Source of the DNA: Rhizophagus sp. LPA8_4_AMF
Taxonomy: Eukaryota > Glomeromycota > Glomeromycetes > Glomerales > Glomeraceae
Reading direction: 5' to 3'
Assembly: GCA_021464525.1 (NCBI GenBank)
Contig: JADRCO010000157.1
Location: forward strand, 1-47,505
Length of the DNA stretch: 47,505 bases
Shown: positions 31,418-41,725 of the stretch, in pieces
Position numbering within the stretch: position 1 is the stretch's first letter
Layout: every line of letters starts with the position of its first letter
The notes under the pieces: model-generated
The model's database searches: none
Told to the model about the DNA's origin: nothing
What the model saw: the letters and a program-made list of their open reading frames with translations, nothing else
Program-made: the position numbers and the translations under genes

Positions 31418-32482
31418 ATGAGAATTGACGAACAAAATATCAATACTCCTAATAATAAAAGAAATTTATTACTAGTAGGTAAAACAGGGAATGGAAAGTC
31501 TACCATAGCTAATGTGTTAGTTGATAGCGAACAAGCGGAAACTTTTAAGGAGAGTGATAGAAGTTCTAGCGAAACTAAACAAGCCAAAAGTGAAATGTTT
31601 GAAGTTACTTATGGTGATGAGAAAATCATTTACCAGATTATTGACACTGTCGGATTATGTGATACGGAGATGAATGAAAAAGATATCTTACTTAAATTGA
31701 GCGAAGCTATCGAATTACTTAATGGAGAAATTAATCAAATCCTCTTTATAGTTGGTGGTAGATTTTCAAAAGAAGAAGATGAAGTTTACAACATATTCAA
31801 GAGTATTCTCTTTTTTGATAGTGAATGTGATATTTCAAATTATACCACTGTTGTAAGAACTAGGTTCACTGATTTTGAAGATAGGGATGAGTGTGAAAGA
31901 GACCGTAAAATCTTAAAGGAAAAAATTCCAGATGATATTCATATAATTTACGTAGATAATCCACCTTTGAAAGGAAATGAAAATAAAATCATTGTTAATA
32001 AAGAATCTAGAAAAGCTTCCAAAGAGGTATTAATGAAACACTTATTGGATTATTGTCGAAAAAATTATCGTCCAAGTAGTTTAAAATTAATTAATGATCG
32101 CATAGATGAACATGCCAAAAAGGGAAAAGAACTTAAAAGGGAAGAAAAAAATCTACAGGAACAATTAAGAAAAGCAAAAGAACTAGGAGATGATGAAAAA
32201 GTAAAACAAATACAAAAAAAGATAGATAATACAATAAAATCTATAGAAAATGAAAATAATAAAAAATCCGAGAAAATGAAACGAGGTCTTATTGATGTGA
32301 TTAATCAGGCGGGAGAAAACTGGAGGTATGCAGCGGTAACTGGTGTAGAACAGGGTAACAAGGTCCTACCATTAGTAGGTGGTGCTGTAGGTGGTGCTAT
32401 AGGTGTAAGTGTTGGTGCCGTTGGAACTGCTTTTAGTGCTCTAGGATATGTATTTACTAAAGCTGTCGGTGGCGAAATTTAA
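31418..32482 (+). CDS. AIG1/GIMAP-like GTPase with C-terminal glycine zipper, copy 1
   Basis: One exon, 354 residues, ATG at 31418. G1 is VGKTGNGKST (20-29), which carries the AIG1-family signature around the P-loop. G2 is likely T53, and G3 is DTVGL (76-80). The G4 position reads RTRFTDFED (147-155) rather than TKxD, and G5 may be YVDN (178-181). Residues about 225-288 are a charged coiled coil. The end (about 312-350) is a hydrophobic glycine zipper with VGGAVGGAIGVSVGAVG, suited to membrane insertion or self-assembly. AIG1/GIMAP GTPases assemble on membranes and act in animal lymphocyte and plant defence biology; a role here is inference. A close paralogue lies 2.4 kb downstream. A poly(A) signal is at 32618-32623. 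Confidence 0.9.
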   Translation: MRIDEQNINTPNNKRNLLLVGKTGNGKSTIANVLVDSEQAETFKESDRSSSETKQAKSEMFEVTYGDEKIIYQIIDTVGLCDTEMNEKDILLKLSEAIELLNGEINQILFIVGGRFSKEEDEVYNIFKSILFFDSECDISNYTTVVRTRFTDFEDRDECERDRKILKEKIPDDIHIIYVDNPPLKGNENKIIVNKESRKASKEVLMKHLLDYCRKNYRPSSLKLINDRIDEHAKKGKELKREEKNLQEQLRKAKELGDDEKVKQIQKKIDNTIKSIENENNKKSEKMKRGLIDVINQAGENWRYAAVTGVEQGNKVLPLVGGAVGGAIGVSVGAVGTAFSALGYVFTKAVGGEI

Positions 32483-33863
32483 TGATCAAAAAAATCACAA
32501 TTTATCTAATATTATATTCGTCTCAGAGTATCGTACTTTCGCAGAAGTTGACATTTTTTCTTTATTATTTTTTATTTCTACGTTGATAAGCATTTTATAG
32601 TTTATATTTTTAAATTAAATAAAGTCGCATTGATAGTAAATCACATGCGCTGATTTATCAGCAGTTTCACAATCCGCTGCTTATATGATTGCTTCTGATT
32701 ACAAATTTACGTAATCGATGAAACAAATTTGACAATATCGAAGCGTTTAAACTAATCCATTCCCTAACTTAAAACCTCATCCAAACAAAAATTCTTGTCT
32801 AGAATGCGCCCCGCCAAAGTACAGTTCTAAGAAAGAATTGAAAAATCAATAAAAGAATAATAAAAACTAAATTTTTTATTATAATTATAGAACAATAAAT
32901 TATGCGATTGCTTTACCTAAATATTTATCTGAAATTTCTGCATGTGATGTAGAGGCGCAGAAAATTTTAATGGGAACACGAGACTTAATATATATATATA
33001 TATCCTTTCATTTATTAAAATGTTCTACCGTAGTCCGTAGATCCATATTAAAAATGACGATTTTAGTTACACTACGTTCGTTTATATGTACACTTTACAG
33101 ATAGCAGTGGATATCTGTTATCTTCTAATCCTAGATCCGCCGTAAAAGATATCTAATATTCTAAAATGGTTTAATGGTTTTATTCAGAAATTAATTTCAT
33201 TTGTTGTTGATATTATAATGAATATTATAAGTTAACTTTTTTTATATCGTAGATTATATAATGAGTGTAATATATCATTATCACTAATTTAGAATATCTC
33301 ACAAAGTTATTATCGCAATCAGTTCCTGCATAAAGTATGTTATGATAAATTTTTTAACACAAAATTTTAAGCGAGTTTATCTTCGAGAATGAAAAGTTTA
33401 AATAATGATTTATTATTTAATTTAAATGTAAGTTATTGATAAACTACATTGTACTGTATTCTCTTTGTGAATTTTTAACGATGTTTATTGAGAATTTCAA
33501 AGAGTCTTTTAAAAGACTCCGGAAAATACCTAAAAAAGGCCAATGTTGACAAGGATTGTTTTTGAAAAAAATCAAACAAGGAAATTCGTGCATATAATGT
33601 GACTTTACGCCCAACAGCAACAATCAATTTTTTCAGACTATTGAAATCAAGGGTACGAATTTATTAATATGGAAATCTTTTGTTCCTGGTTATGGCAATA
33701 TTAATATTGTACTTTATAAACCCATTCTCACCCCTTTTTTTCAACCGAACACTGTCCTAACTAATTATTTAACTATCTTGAAAAAAAAGCAAAAGTAAGT
33801 TAGCAACATTAATGACCAAACTCACACAATGAATTGCTGCTAAAAACTTCTTTAAGTAGGAAG
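32483..33863. other. spacer between the two GTPase genes (array flank)
   Basis: Made of the 3' flank of copy 1 and the 5' flank of copy 2, with matches to the other units. A perfect 18-bp palindrome, GAGTCTTTTAAAAGACTC, lies at 33502-33519. An (AT)n run occurs at 32989-33003. A GTAAGT at 33793 and an AG at about 33856 could bound a 5'UTR intron of copy 2. No other gene was recognised. Confidence 0.45.
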
Positions 33864-34898
33864 ATGTTAGAAAAACAAACTCCCAATACAAGAAACATAT
33901 TATTGATAGGTAAAACAGGGAATGGCAAGTCTGCCTTAGCTAATGTGCTAGTTGATAGCGAACAGTCGGAAGCTTTCAAGGAGAGTGATAAAAGCATTAG
34001 CGAAACCAAACAAGCCAAAAGCGAAAAGTTTGAAATTATTTATGGGAATGAAAAAATAACATATCAGATTATTGATACTACCGGATTATGCGATACAGAT
34101 ATGGATGAAGATAATATTATTCCTATGTTGTGTGAAGCTATTAAGTTACTTAACGGAGAAATTAATCAAATTCTCTTTGTAGTGGGTGGTAGATTTTCCA
34201 AAGAAGAAGAAGAAGTTTACAATATATTTAAGAATATTCTTTTTTTTGATTGTGATATATCAAAATATACTACTCTTGTGCGAACTAGGTTCTCTGATTT
34301 TGAAGATAGGAATGAATGTGAAATAGACCGTAAAATAATAGAGAAAAAAATTCCAGATGATATTCATATTATCTACGTAGATAATCCACCTTTGAAAGGC
34401 AATGAAAATAAAATCAAACTTAATAAAGAAACTAGAAGAGCTTCCAAAGAGATATTAATGAGACACCTATTGGATTATTGTCGAAAAAATTATTGCTCAG
34501 GTAGCATGCAATTATTTAATGGCCATGTTAGTGATCATATCAAAAGGGAAAAAGAACTCGAAAAAGAAGAAGGCAACCTTTGGGAACAAATACGACAAGC
34601 AGAAGATTTTCAACGTGAAAATTTGTTACAAAAACAGATAGATGAATTAAAATTATTGAGAATAGAAGAGGAGAAAAAAATTTCTGAAGGAATGAAACGA
34701 GGACTTATTGATGTTATTGATCAGGCGGGAGATAATTGGAAGCATGCTGTGGAAACTGGTGTTGAACAGGGCAACAAGGTTTTACCATTAGTAGGTGGTG
34801 CCGTAGGTGGTATTTTAGGTACTGGAGTTGGTGCTGTTGGCACTGCTTTCAGTGCTCTAGGATATGTAGTTACTACTGTTACTCGAGGCAAAATTTAA
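33864..34898 (+). CDS. AIG1/GIMAP-like GTPase with C-terminal glycine zipper, copy 2
   Basis: One exon, 344 residues from ATG 33864. The open frame extends 30 bases upstream but only with TTG, so this ATG is chosen; it also aligns with the start of copy 1. G1 is IGKTGNGKSA (15-24), G3 is DTTGL, and the G4 region reads RTRFSDFED. The GTPase domain is about four-fifths identical to copy 1 by eye. One two-residue deletion occurs in FFD..CDIS. The coiled-coil linker has diverged much more, with different charged residues and indels. The glycine zipper (PLVGGAVGGILGTGVGAVG) is again nearly identical. The 3' flank keeps AATAAA at 35006-35011. The intact frame and the conserved ends suggest both copies are expressed. 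Confidence 0.9.
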   Translation: MLEKQTPNTRNILLIGKTGNGKSALANVLVDSEQSEAFKESDKSISETKQAKSEKFEIIYGNEKITYQIIDTTGLCDTDMDEDNIIPMLCEAIKLLNGEINQILFVVGGRFSKEEEEVYNIFKNILFFDCDISKYTTLVRTRFSDFEDRNECEIDRKIIEKKIPDDIHIIYVDNPPLKGNENKIKLNKETRRASKEILMRHLLDYCRKNYCSGSMQLFNGHVSDHIKREKELEKEEGNLWEQIRQAEDFQRENLLQKQIDELKLLRIEEEKKISEGMKRGLIDVIDQAGDNWKHAVETGVEQGNKVLPLVGGAVGGILGTGVGAVGTAFSALGYVVTTVTRGKI

Positions 34899-36943
34899 GA
34901 ATTACCTTATGTATTTGTTTCATATTCGTAGTAATTTATATTTTTCTTTTTCTGTAACATTTATTTCTTCATTGATAAGCACTTTATAGTTTTATATTTT
35001 TGTTAAATAAAGTCGCATTGATAAATCAGATGCGTTGATTTCATCAACAAGAATGATGCCACGCAATCCACACATTGTTTTGTGTTAAGATAGCGAATCG
35101 ATAGACCATTTAAAAAATACTATTGACGAAACAGTTTGACTACATCGAACCGTCCACTAATCCAGGAAGAGGAAAAACTCTAAATCAACACGAAACTTGC
35201 CTTATTTTAGAAAAATCCGTCGCCTCCAGAGAGAAGGGGTCCACAAAAAATCTTCAACCTAGAAACATTGTGTTAGTTATACAACATATGTGTTTCATCA
35301 TAGGTATTTATGTACGTGATATACTGTAGATTTATTAGAAACGTAGAAAATTTAAGAGACTTGAATCTACCATCACGAGATTATGCATGTATTATATCTT
35401 CTTATTAATCGCTAAAAGTATTGTTTCAACCGTAATGAAATTATTACGATTTTAGTTATACCACGCATGTTTACTTGTAAGAATTTTTAAAAGTCTCTAT
35501 CAACCGAAAAATTTGCGATTTTCGATTCTTTAGAAATTGATAGTGGAGAACTATTTATTGTACGGGATAATTTGTTTTGTCTCCTGCCCAAATGTCCTAT
35601 CATCATTTGTCGCAAAATCAAAATGCGAATTATGAAATTGGTAATCACTTTATAATTTTTATTTAAAGTCACTTTGATAATACTAATTTATGAAGCACAT
35701 GCGTCGTTCCATCAACGAGTTTTTTCTAACTACCATACGGTAGTGACTTTTAGGAATTATTTGGAATGACCTTTAAATCGGAGTATCGGGGATATCATAC
35801 AGTAACCCCAAGGAAAAATGTTAAAATGTTAAGATCTTGGTTGTGCTTCTCTTGCTAATCACAAAGATGAGTTTTCCGTACTATATTACTATTCTCAAGC
35901 AAAATAGTATTGAAAGGTTTATATAAAATATGGTAAGCAACTATACTGTAAAATTAACATAATTCGTTTCAAAGTTGCAAGTCATTTGCAGTAGTACGTT
36001 ACAAATTAATCACTCACTCCTAATTCTAAGGACATTTTTCCCGATATTATGTATAAGGTAAAATAAAAATAATTGAAGTACGAAGTAAATTTTTATTTGG
36101 TTGTTATGTCAATTATAGCTATAATACAGATTATGAAGCTAGTTTATATTTATTTTATTTTCGTCTATTTATTTCCTTGATATATTTACAGTCAGAAATC
36201 GATATAACGTTCAGGTGATTTTGGGTCGTCATATCAAATATTCGATAAATCAAATATTTTTGTTATACAGATTTATATATTAAAAAATATAAAAGTTCGG
36301 TATCTAAAAATAAACATTATAATGTCATATTTTATCATCTTAAATTATGCTTATAGTACCAAAACTATATTATTATCTTAAAATAAATACGCCATAGACA
36401 CTTCATAGAAATCATGATTGTCACGTGATATGATGCGCTGAATAGTGCCGAAACTAAGTTTAATTTTGGCCGGAATTAGGATGTATCGGTTCATCGCGAA
36501 TAAATATAGCTGGTTTATAATTAAATTTCGTTATATGTAATATCGCGAAATTTATAATAAAATCGGTATATAATGATAAATTAATTATAAACGGTTGTGG
36601 TTTAAGAAAAAAGTCCGTTATGGGCCAAAATCGGTTTATCCCGAATCCTTATATCGAGTTATGATTTAATTAACTATTAGGGTATTAATAATGGCACTAT
36701 TTGGTTGGTGACAAGAAGCATGAACATGGTAAAAATCGTCAAGTTTTTTTATATTTAAATATACTTTATTTACTTAAATGAATAAAGAAAATTTATAAAT
36801 AATTTAAAATTTATTGAGAGCTACTTTCTATTATAGACGCTAATTATTTAAATAAACATAATTAAGGTTCTCTCTATATACAACGTAATCTATTAGAACA
36901 TTTGCAATAATAAAAAAATTTACAATCGCGTCAGATAAATGGA
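34899..36943. other. gene-less GTPase unit 3, then AT-rich DNA with a pogo-like element
   Basis: From 34899 to about 35730 this is the flank of copy 2 followed by gene-less unit 3. From 35731 to 36188 and 36668 to 36943 no gene was recognised. The element with pogo-like ends at 36189-36667 is listed separately. Confidence 0.45.
36189..36667. mobile_element. non-autonomous element with pogo/Tigger-like ends
   Basis: The left end CAGTCAGAAATCGATATAAC directly follows TA. The complement of the right end reads AAATCATAACTCGATATAAG, then GGGATAAACCGATTTTGGCCC, matching the left end's GGTGATTTTGGGTCG further in. This gives imperfect terminal inverted repeats of about 45 bp bounding 479 bp with no transposase frame. 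A CAGTC...TCGATATA terminus is what I associate with pogo/Tigger-type elements of this fungal group, from memory. Confidence 0.5.
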
Positions 36944-37319
36944 TTAAGAATAAGGATTTGGTTTTTCATAATCACTACTTGGTTTTTCATAACCGGTACT
37001 TTTCTTTTCATAACCGGTACTTGGCTTTTCATAACCGGTACTTGGCTTTTCATAACCGGTACTTGGCTTTTCATAACCCGAGTTATAACTTGTTTTGTGT
37101 GTGGGTTTTGGTTTTTCATCATAGGAAGTTGAGCCATAAGGATTATCGTGTGCTTCCGGTTCGGCATCAGGAAGAGGAGCTGTAAAAATAAACCAATGAT
37201 TTATATAATAACTTAATTTTCTATTTTCGTTCTTAAAATTTAATTTAGTCATCATACTTACAGGCGTTTATCATAAGAGCAGCCAAGATGGTGATGAAAA
37301 GGACAATGATATATTTCAT
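36944..37319 (-). CDS. small secreted protein with tandem GYEKPST heptads
   Basis: Two exons on the minus strand, 37262-37319 and 36944-37179, 97 residues. The 82-bp intron has GTAAGT and TTTTTACAG and splits a codon after the signal peptide. Exon 1 encodes a short hydrophobic signal peptide (MKYIIVLFITILAALMINA). The mature part is acidic and then Tyr/Lys/Pro-rich, ending in six tandem heptads (residues about 54-95): three GYEKPST, then GYEKKST, GYEKPSS and DYEKPNP. There is no cysteine and no KR Kex2 site. A wall-associated protein or a secreted effector would both fit; neither is shown. The 21-bp repeat in the DNA can expand or contract, so alleles may differ in copy number. Confidence 0.85.
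36948..37080 (-). repeat. 21-bp coding minisatellite in the secreted-protein gene
   Basis: On the plus strand the unit reads AACCGGTACTTGGCTTTTCAT. Three to four copies are nearly identical, with two diverged copies at the stop-codon end. The unit length is a multiple of three, so copy-number change keeps the frame. Confidence 0.85.
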
Positions 37320-37414
37320 TTTTAACAGTTTTAAGATATTTTATTTTTTTTAAGTGTTTGTTTGTACTCTTTATTCTTTGGAAGAATGAAGAAATGAAAA
37401 GCTTACAGTGGCCG

Positions 37415-37422
37415 TTTATATA
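37415..37422 (-). promoter_or_regulatory. TATA box of the small secreted protein gene
   Basis: TATATAAA on the minus strand about 96 bp upstream of the ATG at 37319, followed by an A-rich leader. Confidence 0.5.
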
Positions 37423-39005
37423 GTTAATTTTTTTCTTATAAAAATAATATCTCCTCAAAAGCGCGTTACTATTATTACGCGACTACACTGCCACGATCAA
37501 AAATTAATATCTATTGCGCAGAAAAAAAAAAAATTATTAATTCTTTTTCTTGGATTTTGGCTGTGTTCTTCCTTTTTTTGGTATTTTTATGATCGAATCT
37601 TATATTTAAAAAAAACATTGCGCCTAAAAATAACAGCCCAAAATCGATTTTTACACAGTGATAAGAATTTTTTAACCAATAAAATTCCAATTTTACGAAA
37701 CCATATAGTAAAAATTAATTCAGATGAAAAAAATTTTATTTGGAAAATTGGCATTGTCAAACAATATTATACTGGAACGGGAAACGGATTGTTCGGCTTG
37801 ACAATGCCATAATAAGCCTAGTAAAAGATGAAAACACAACGATTGAACGGATTGAACGATTGACAAAGCCCACACAGGCCACATTGAGTCACTTAAACTC
37901 TTGATACACTATTGCAATCGGTAATACAATTGATTTTTGGATGGGTAGCACTTTGTTTATATTCGTTTGCTTAATTGAATTTTCATAGTTTGTACTTAGC
38001 GTTATTTGAACTTATTTACGATAACATTATGAATAATGTGCGAATACGTTCGAGCTGAAGTCTATGTCGCACGGATAGACCTGACCAATCAAATCCAACT
38101 TCAAACCAGCCTACTTTCGTCATCTTTATAATCTATTTAAATAGATGGCCCGAATCTTTAAGCCACTTGATCGATTGACAAAGCCATACAAGCCATACAA
38201 GCCATAATTGCATAATAGTTGTTTTTCTATTTTATATCGATCGATCGCGTAGATTATAATCACGTAGCTTATATTAGATTTCGCAGTGTTTTCGTGTGGA
38301 ATGTTTTACAATTGCAATGATTGCAATCTAAAAGATTAACTAGAATTTGATCCGACGGATTATTATTGGTGTTTTCCGAAGTAGCAGTCATTGTTAAAAT
38401 ATATATTAATAATCTTATATAGACATGTAAAAATAATTATATTACATACATTAATAAATTAGCTTTATTTACAAGTAAGTTAACTACCTGCGTCTCCGCC
38501 AAAATCATATGAAGGTATGTTTTTTTCAATTTTTTCAATTTTTTCTATATAAATTATATAGAATGCAAATAATTACTAATAGCTCTACTAGATGTATTTA
38601 TATGTTAATGTGCAATGTCGTTTCCCAACTTACGCTACACGCGAAAATCATAAAATCATTCATTCCATGAGTATATCACGTGTGATTTTAACCAATGAAA
38701 ATTTCTATAGTTTAAATAACATGAACACTGTACGTCACCAGATTGTGGCTTAAGCAGCAAATTATTTTTTTCTCACACTACGTTTTAAATAAGAAATATT
38801 TTTACTTTTAACGTTATATGTTAAAATATTTACACGTTGTTTTTAAATGAGGCTTATAATTTTTATATAAACAATTATTAATCCTTTTCTTTCTTCTCCT
38901 TTTTATTCTTTAACTGTAATGTTCGTAATGTAAAGATTTTTTTTTTTTCTTTCCTTTTCTAAAAATATATTATATATATTCGCGAAAAATAAAAAGAAAA
39001 AAAAA
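37423..39005. other. intergenic with inverted and short direct repeats
   Basis: TGGCATTGTCAA (37749-37760) is exactly mirrored at 37799-37810 and could form a stem. Two related stretches, near 37845-37885 and 38150-38205, share GATTGACAAAGCC and (C/T)ACA(C/A)(A/G)GCCA blocks; the second has GCCATACAA in tandem. A CACGTG at about 38679 and a CCAAT nearby have no assigned target. No gene was recognised. Confidence 0.4.
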
Positions 39006-39536
39006 ATGGAAGTTAAAAATAATCCAATCACATTATTTTTAACAAATCTATTAACATTTCGATTTTATTGTAAGTTTTTTTATATACATATATATTTTAT
39101 TATATTCATTCAATCAATTTTTTTTTCTTACTTTCCTCTATCTTTCCCTTCCTCAGTTAATCAAGATCCTAAATCAGAAACTGAACCATTCTTATTATCA
39201 AATAATCCTAATGATGAATCTGAAGAAGATCCGTGTGAAAATTGGGTTTCCAGCAGGTGTTATTACGATTTCTTAATACCTTCAAAACCAAAGAAGAAGA
39301 AGAAGAAGATTATTAATTCTCCCAAACAATTATCTTATATTAAATACAAAGAATTAAAACAAAAGAAATTATTGCATTTAGATTTTTTAAAGGAGGGATT
39401 TTGTGATAAAACAGATTATGATGTTCATTCAATCATAAGACAACTTAGATACGATCAAGAGATGAGAAAGTATAAAGATGATAGATGTGATGATGAAAAA
39501 GATGAAGGGAATGTTGTTATTATTGAAGATATTTAA
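39006..39536 (+). CDS. uncharacterised Lys/Asp-rich protein, two exons
   Basis: ATG at 39006 after an A-rich leader. A clear intron (39070-39156, GTAAGT donor, pyrimidine-rich tract, CCTCAG acceptor) gives exons 39006-39069 and 39157-39536 and a 147-residue product. The intron is 87 nt, a multiple of three, with no stop, so an unspliced reading would stay open and add a hydrophobic stretch; I judge this to be intron because of its sequence. The protein starts with a short hydrophobic segment (ITLFLTNLLTFRFY). It continues with an acidic Ser/Pro-rich part, a basic KPKKKKKK run like a nuclear localisation signal, a helical Lys/Leu-rich stretch, and an Asp/Glu-rich end. I do not recognise the family. 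A poly-A run follows the stop. Confidence 0.6.
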   Translation: MEVKNNPITLFLTNLLTFRFYCKFFYIHIYFIIFIQSIFFSYFPLSFPSSVNQDPKSETEPFLLSNNPNDESEEDPCENWVSSRCYYDFLIPSKPKKKKKKIINSPKQLSYIKYKELKQKKLLHLDFLKEGFCDKTDYDVHSIIRQLRYDQEMRKYKDDRCDDEKDEGNVVIIEDI

Positions 39537-40640
39537 AAAATTCAACAAAAAAAAAACAAGTGTATTTTTAAGTGGACTTGGCAGCAGTGCAGTTAGCCGA
39601 GCCACAATAAAATAAATTAATAAATGGTGATGTTTGATTGGAAGAAGAAGAAATTTAAATTTGTTAAATTTTTGTTCGGGAATAATTAACATTGAATATG
39701 AAATTATTTTTTGAATTAAATTTGTACTTTTACAAAAAGTGGAATTTATGATCAAATGTAAAATTTCGTTTCACGTGATCGAAATTATTTGTCTCCGGTG
39801 TCCTACCTGAGAAGTGTTTAAGAATAAAAGCAATCCTGCCTTCCCACATGTCAGAGAAAAATATCTAGTGATAGAAGTTTAACATGTATGACAAAAGTGT
39901 ATTATTCATACTGTAGAGACAAATTTGGTAGAATTCATACATTGCATCACACGCACGGAAAATTAACTTAATAAATATTAGGCAAGCCATCCATTTATTT
40001 ACTATTCAATGTACTATGCAATTTTTCGCTATTTCATTGTGGAATTGTGAATATAAGGAGCGTGATCATGATTACCATCATAGATTATTTTATTGAAATT
40101 ATACCGGCAGTATTTTAAACGTTATAAAATTACATTTTATACGAAAAGAAATGTTACTAATTTGTAAATTAACATCAAAATAATAAGTAAAACGCGATTA
40201 AATTTGAAATCTTACAATTAAACAGGAGCAAATATTTTTGTAAAGCGCTATACGTCTAATTTAAGGAAGTAGCAAATAACTTCGACTTAATCACCTCGTA
40301 GGAAATATGACGCACTTCTTAGTATTCCATCCTGCATATATGGTTGGCTCCAAGGACTACCACGAATATAAATGATCTTAAAAAATTAAACGTTCTTACT
40401 AGAATTCTTGATTTCGACTGTTTCGGTGATATACGGACATCACCAAAATACAGAATCTAGATAGTCTTCTATTTGATTTTTGTTACCATTATTCAGCGGA
40501 AGGAGAGCTCGATTTTTGCATAGCTTATTAGCTTATGTCATGTGTAATGAAGTCTGATGGAAAAGGATAAAATTAAATCGCGAATATCCATCATTATAAC
40601 GCATTAGGTTATTTTTTTCAGTATTTTTCAGGTTGTTTCT
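39537..40640. other. intergenic, no gene recognised
   Basis: AT-rich spacer between the uncharacterised gene and the retroelement relic. No open frame of note on either strand apart from a shadow of the preceding gene. Confidence 0.35.
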
Positions 40641-40644
40641 GGCT

Positions 40645-41415
40645 CTAGATATACAAATGCAAGTCAAATTTATTTTTTAGCAAGATTCGTTGTTTTAAGC
40701 ACCATATTGAAAAGTCGCGCAAGTTGTTGGAATAAGGCAACTTCAAAATTGGTTTACCGTCCATATGATCTTGAACGAAAGCATTGAGATAAGCCTGCCT
40801 GAAGTAATGGACAAATTTGTACAAGTCCACTAGTGCCTTTAGTTCTTGCGCTGAACAAATTGGATTGTGCAGCTCCGCACATCTATCCTTGGCTCAGTAA
40901 CTTAAAATCCAAAAACTGCCACTCAAATCGTACTTTGTTTCGATAGTTATCAGGTAAGAACATATCTGCAAGAACCAGATGAGTTTCATTTTTTGAGGGG
41001 AGCTTTAATAAGTTTTAGCATCATATTTTAAACAACTTTAAACTGCTTTGGTATCATCTTTATATAGAGTACAGGAGCTTTTGCTAAAATAACGAACCCG
41101 GTTTATGATCCAAGAATTTTTCATATGAACGGAACGCGTGATGTTGTTCTGATTGGTATTGCTCACGCGCAATTTTAAAAATGGAATGTAGGGTTGGATT
41201 GCTTTCGTTATCACTTCTCAGTCTATTTAGTGAAAAATACCTCTTAGTTGTTGATGAATACATACGGGACATTGCTAAATTGTAAAAATTCTGATAATTG
41301 AATGCCTAAAGTAAGAATCCTTAAAAAATCTTACCTTTTAGTGTGAGTCGCATTCTTTAATTGATCGAATACTTCTAGATTGTTGAAGTGCATTTATTAT
41401 TACATCATCATCCTC
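40645..41415 (-). pseudogene. degraded coding fragments downstream of the reverse transcriptase relic
   Basis: On the minus strand three open fragments follow the reverse-transcriptase relic. One contains EDDDVIINALQQSRSIRSIK (about 41345-41410). The 62-codon stretch 41084-41272 starts MSRMYSSTTKRYFSLNRLRS. The third, near 40645-40880, contains SAQELKALVDLYKFVHYFRQ and later FVQDHMDGKPILKLPYSNN. They are interrupted by stops and gaps. Their position fits the 3' half of a DIRS-like element, but I cannot match them to RNase H or tyrosine recombinase motifs. Confidence 0.3.
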
Positions 41416-41725
41416 AGAAATTAATTATATTGTCCAAGGTTAGTGGACATCAAATAACTTTATTAAGTTGCAAAAAAGCGCTTACGTATCTCCATTTGTG
41501 CATCAATCTCTTTGCAAGTTATTAGTGAGACGCATCAACAAAAATAAGCGTTAGCCAGTTATTAGCATATTCCTTGTACGCTAACTGAATCGACAATATT
41601 CTTTTAATTAAATGCACACTACTATCACTAACAAAGTTCTCTCCAAGATACATCATTAACGGTACGACTTTCAGCGATTTTCTGTTATAAAGGTTCTTTT
41701 CAACAGGACCTGCAAAGGTGATTGA

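Larger units (their letters stand above)
30430..35730. repeat. tandem array of GTPase gene units, third unit gene-less
   Basis: Three units in the same orientation. Unit 1 spans about 30430-32640 (gene 31418-32482), unit 2 about 32640-35030 (gene 33864-34898), unit 3 about 35030-35730 (no gene). The G1 loops of the two genes are 2431 bp apart. Flanks match as well: GCGCAGAAAATTT(T)AATGG at about 30770 and 32955; GAATTTATTAAT.TGGAAATC upstream of each gene; AATAAAGTCGCATTGATA downstream of both (poly(A) signals 32618-32623 and 35006-35011). In unit 3 the 5' flank (ACGAAACTTGCCTTATTTTA, then ACGATTTTAGTTATACCACG) passes, with some 150 bp between, into the 3' flank (CACTTTATAATTTT...AAAGTCACTTTGATA). 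The gene itself is missing. Confidence 0.85.

Noticed and set aside
35123..35329. 68-codon open stretch in GTPase unit 3
   Set aside because: Made of array flank sequence that is non-coding in units 1 and 2; starts at TTG.
37408..37812. 134-codon plus-strand open stretch upstream of the secreted-protein gene
   Set aside because: Starts at GTG inside the promoter of the opposite-strand gene, is Lys/Leu-rich from homopolymers and ends in an inverted repeat.
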